This document shows positions 63,129-64,000 of a DNA stretch of 64,000 bases, in pieces (the first letter of the stretch is position 1; the number at the start of each line of letters is the position of its first letter). The DNA comes from Takifugu bimaculatus (Eukaryota > Chordata > Actinopteri > Tetraodontiformes > Tetraodontidae). The stretch spans positions 8,363,678-8,427,677 of the forward strand of contig CP034976.1 in the NCBI GenBank assembly GCA_004026145.2, in the 5' to 3' direction. Under the pieces are notes generated by a model, which was not told the DNA's origin, did no database searches, and saw nothing but the letters and a program-made list of their open reading frames with translations. Made by a program: the position numbers and the translations under genes.

Positions 63129-63232
63129 GCATCCATCCATTAACTAGACCATACCATCTCTGTGCTGGTTGCGGGTGTGATGGGGCTTATACCAGCTGCC
63201 CATGAGCAAGAGGCAGGTGACACCCTGGAATT
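63129..63232 (-). mobile_element. Degenerate teleost dispersed repeat, 'CATCCATCCATT' end, reverse copy
   Basis: Plus-strand words GCATCCATCCATTAACTAGA, GGTTGCGGGTGTGATGGGG, ATACCAGCTGCCCATGAGCA and AGAGGCAGGTGACACCCTGG follow a very common fish repeat. Its complement carries the ACCCTGCCT and GACCCC words seen at 53910-53960, so this is an inverted partner of that copy. Confidence 0.7.
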
Positions 63233-63863
63233 TGACAAAATTAGAAGTTCTGCAAATCTGTAGGTTTTTGCCACATTTACACATTCAATCTTAAAACCAT
63301 TAGTTCCCGAGTGAAGACAGAACCTAGATAAGTCCAGCTGCGAGACCTGTAATGAAGATCTTTGATTTATTGTTTTTACTGTCATCAAAGTCCACATTCA
63401 CAAGGCAGCCTTTTACAACACTATAAAGGACAGATGGCTGGTTACTGTATATGTGTGAAATGTATTTATTCAGTTGTATTTCTAAAGCTGTGTTTGAACA
63501 GGTGTTTTCAGACGCTGATACAGACAAAGATGCAGACATATATACACACAGATGAACACACACTCTCAGTAGTCGGAGTGTTATCTTATCCAGAATGAGC
63601 AGCTGCAAAGTGTGACCCTTCGCTTCCCTGTTAATGATTGGCAGTGCGTGTGTGTATCTGTATGTGTGTGTTTTTTTTTAAAGCACCGTAATCGCACCTC
63701 TCTCTCGGATGACAAGGGCTCATTATTAGAGGTCCAGCTTTGATTTGTGAAGTTCAGTGAGGTGAACCTGAACATCTGTCACATTTCAAGGCTCTGCAGG
63801 AAAGTGCAAACACAGACAGCCAAGTTAGCCATTCTGAAGAGTAAAATTCATTTGCTGGCGCGA

Positions 63864-63865
<2 letters not shown>
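63233..63865. other. Noncoding; no gene seen
   Basis: AT-rich unique sequence with short CA/GT and T runs near 63650-63680. No recognisable coding region. Confidence 0.55.

Positions 63866-63901
<36 letters not shown>
63866..63901 (+). repeat. (AC)18 microsatellite
   Basis: Uninterrupted AC, followed by imperfect CA/GCAC sequence to about 63952. Confidence 0.95.
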
Positions 63902-63903
<2 letters not shown>

Positions 63904-64000
63904 CCACACACATATGCACGTGCCCTTAAGCATGCACACACACGCATACACAGACTATAAATATATGCAGGGAACCCATTGGGTGGTGTCACTGCATTTA

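Overview
The window looks like a vertebrate nuclear genome, almost certainly a percomorph-type teleost fish. It has very abundant (CA)n/(GT)n microsatellites and degenerate copies of dispersed repeats typical of teleosts: the GAGCCTGGTCCTGCTCAAGG element, the CATCCATCCATT element and the 'TTGAGCAAGGYACC' element. There is one intronless, unmistakably vertebrate gene, and no bacterial-style gene organisation.

The only protein-coding gene I can support is a single-exon SoxC transcription factor, sox4, on the minus strand at 57130-58356 (408 aa). It has a complete HMG box, a serine-rich middle and the diagnostic SoxC C-terminal activation tail ending in SNLVFTY. A 5'UTR and promoter-proximal region lie to its right (about 58357-59110, with two CCAAT boxes). 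A 3'UTR of about 2.5 kb lies to its left, ending at an AATAAA signal at 54576-54581. Which of the two teleost duplicates (sox4a or sox4b) this is cannot be settled here.

Layout. 1-54300 is a gene desert on the 3' side of sox4. It holds microsatellites, a decayed LINE reverse-transcriptase relic (1803-2105), a tRNA-like SINE-type relic (2353-2440), a decayed minisatellite (11455-11830), a TCCTC pentamer array (21288-21375), a 633-bp GGCA/GACA tetranucleotide array (43482-44114) and several other repeat fossils. Between these are long non-repetitive stretches with homeodomain-, POU- and CCAAT-like sites that could be long-range enhancers, as expected around a developmental regulator. 54550-58740 is the sox4 transcription unit. 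59110-64000 is upstream flank with a CTCF-like site (60182-60194) and two more repeat fossils.

No tRNA, rRNA, CRISPR array or second protein gene is supported. The remaining long open frames are translations of simple repeats, antisense shadows of sox4, or chance openings. I did not find a novel multi-gene system. The most unusual items are a near-perfect 26-bp palindrome centred on TAATTA, the phased GGCCCGATT triplet near 53.2 kb, the decayed minisatellite, and the block-structured tetranucleotide array.
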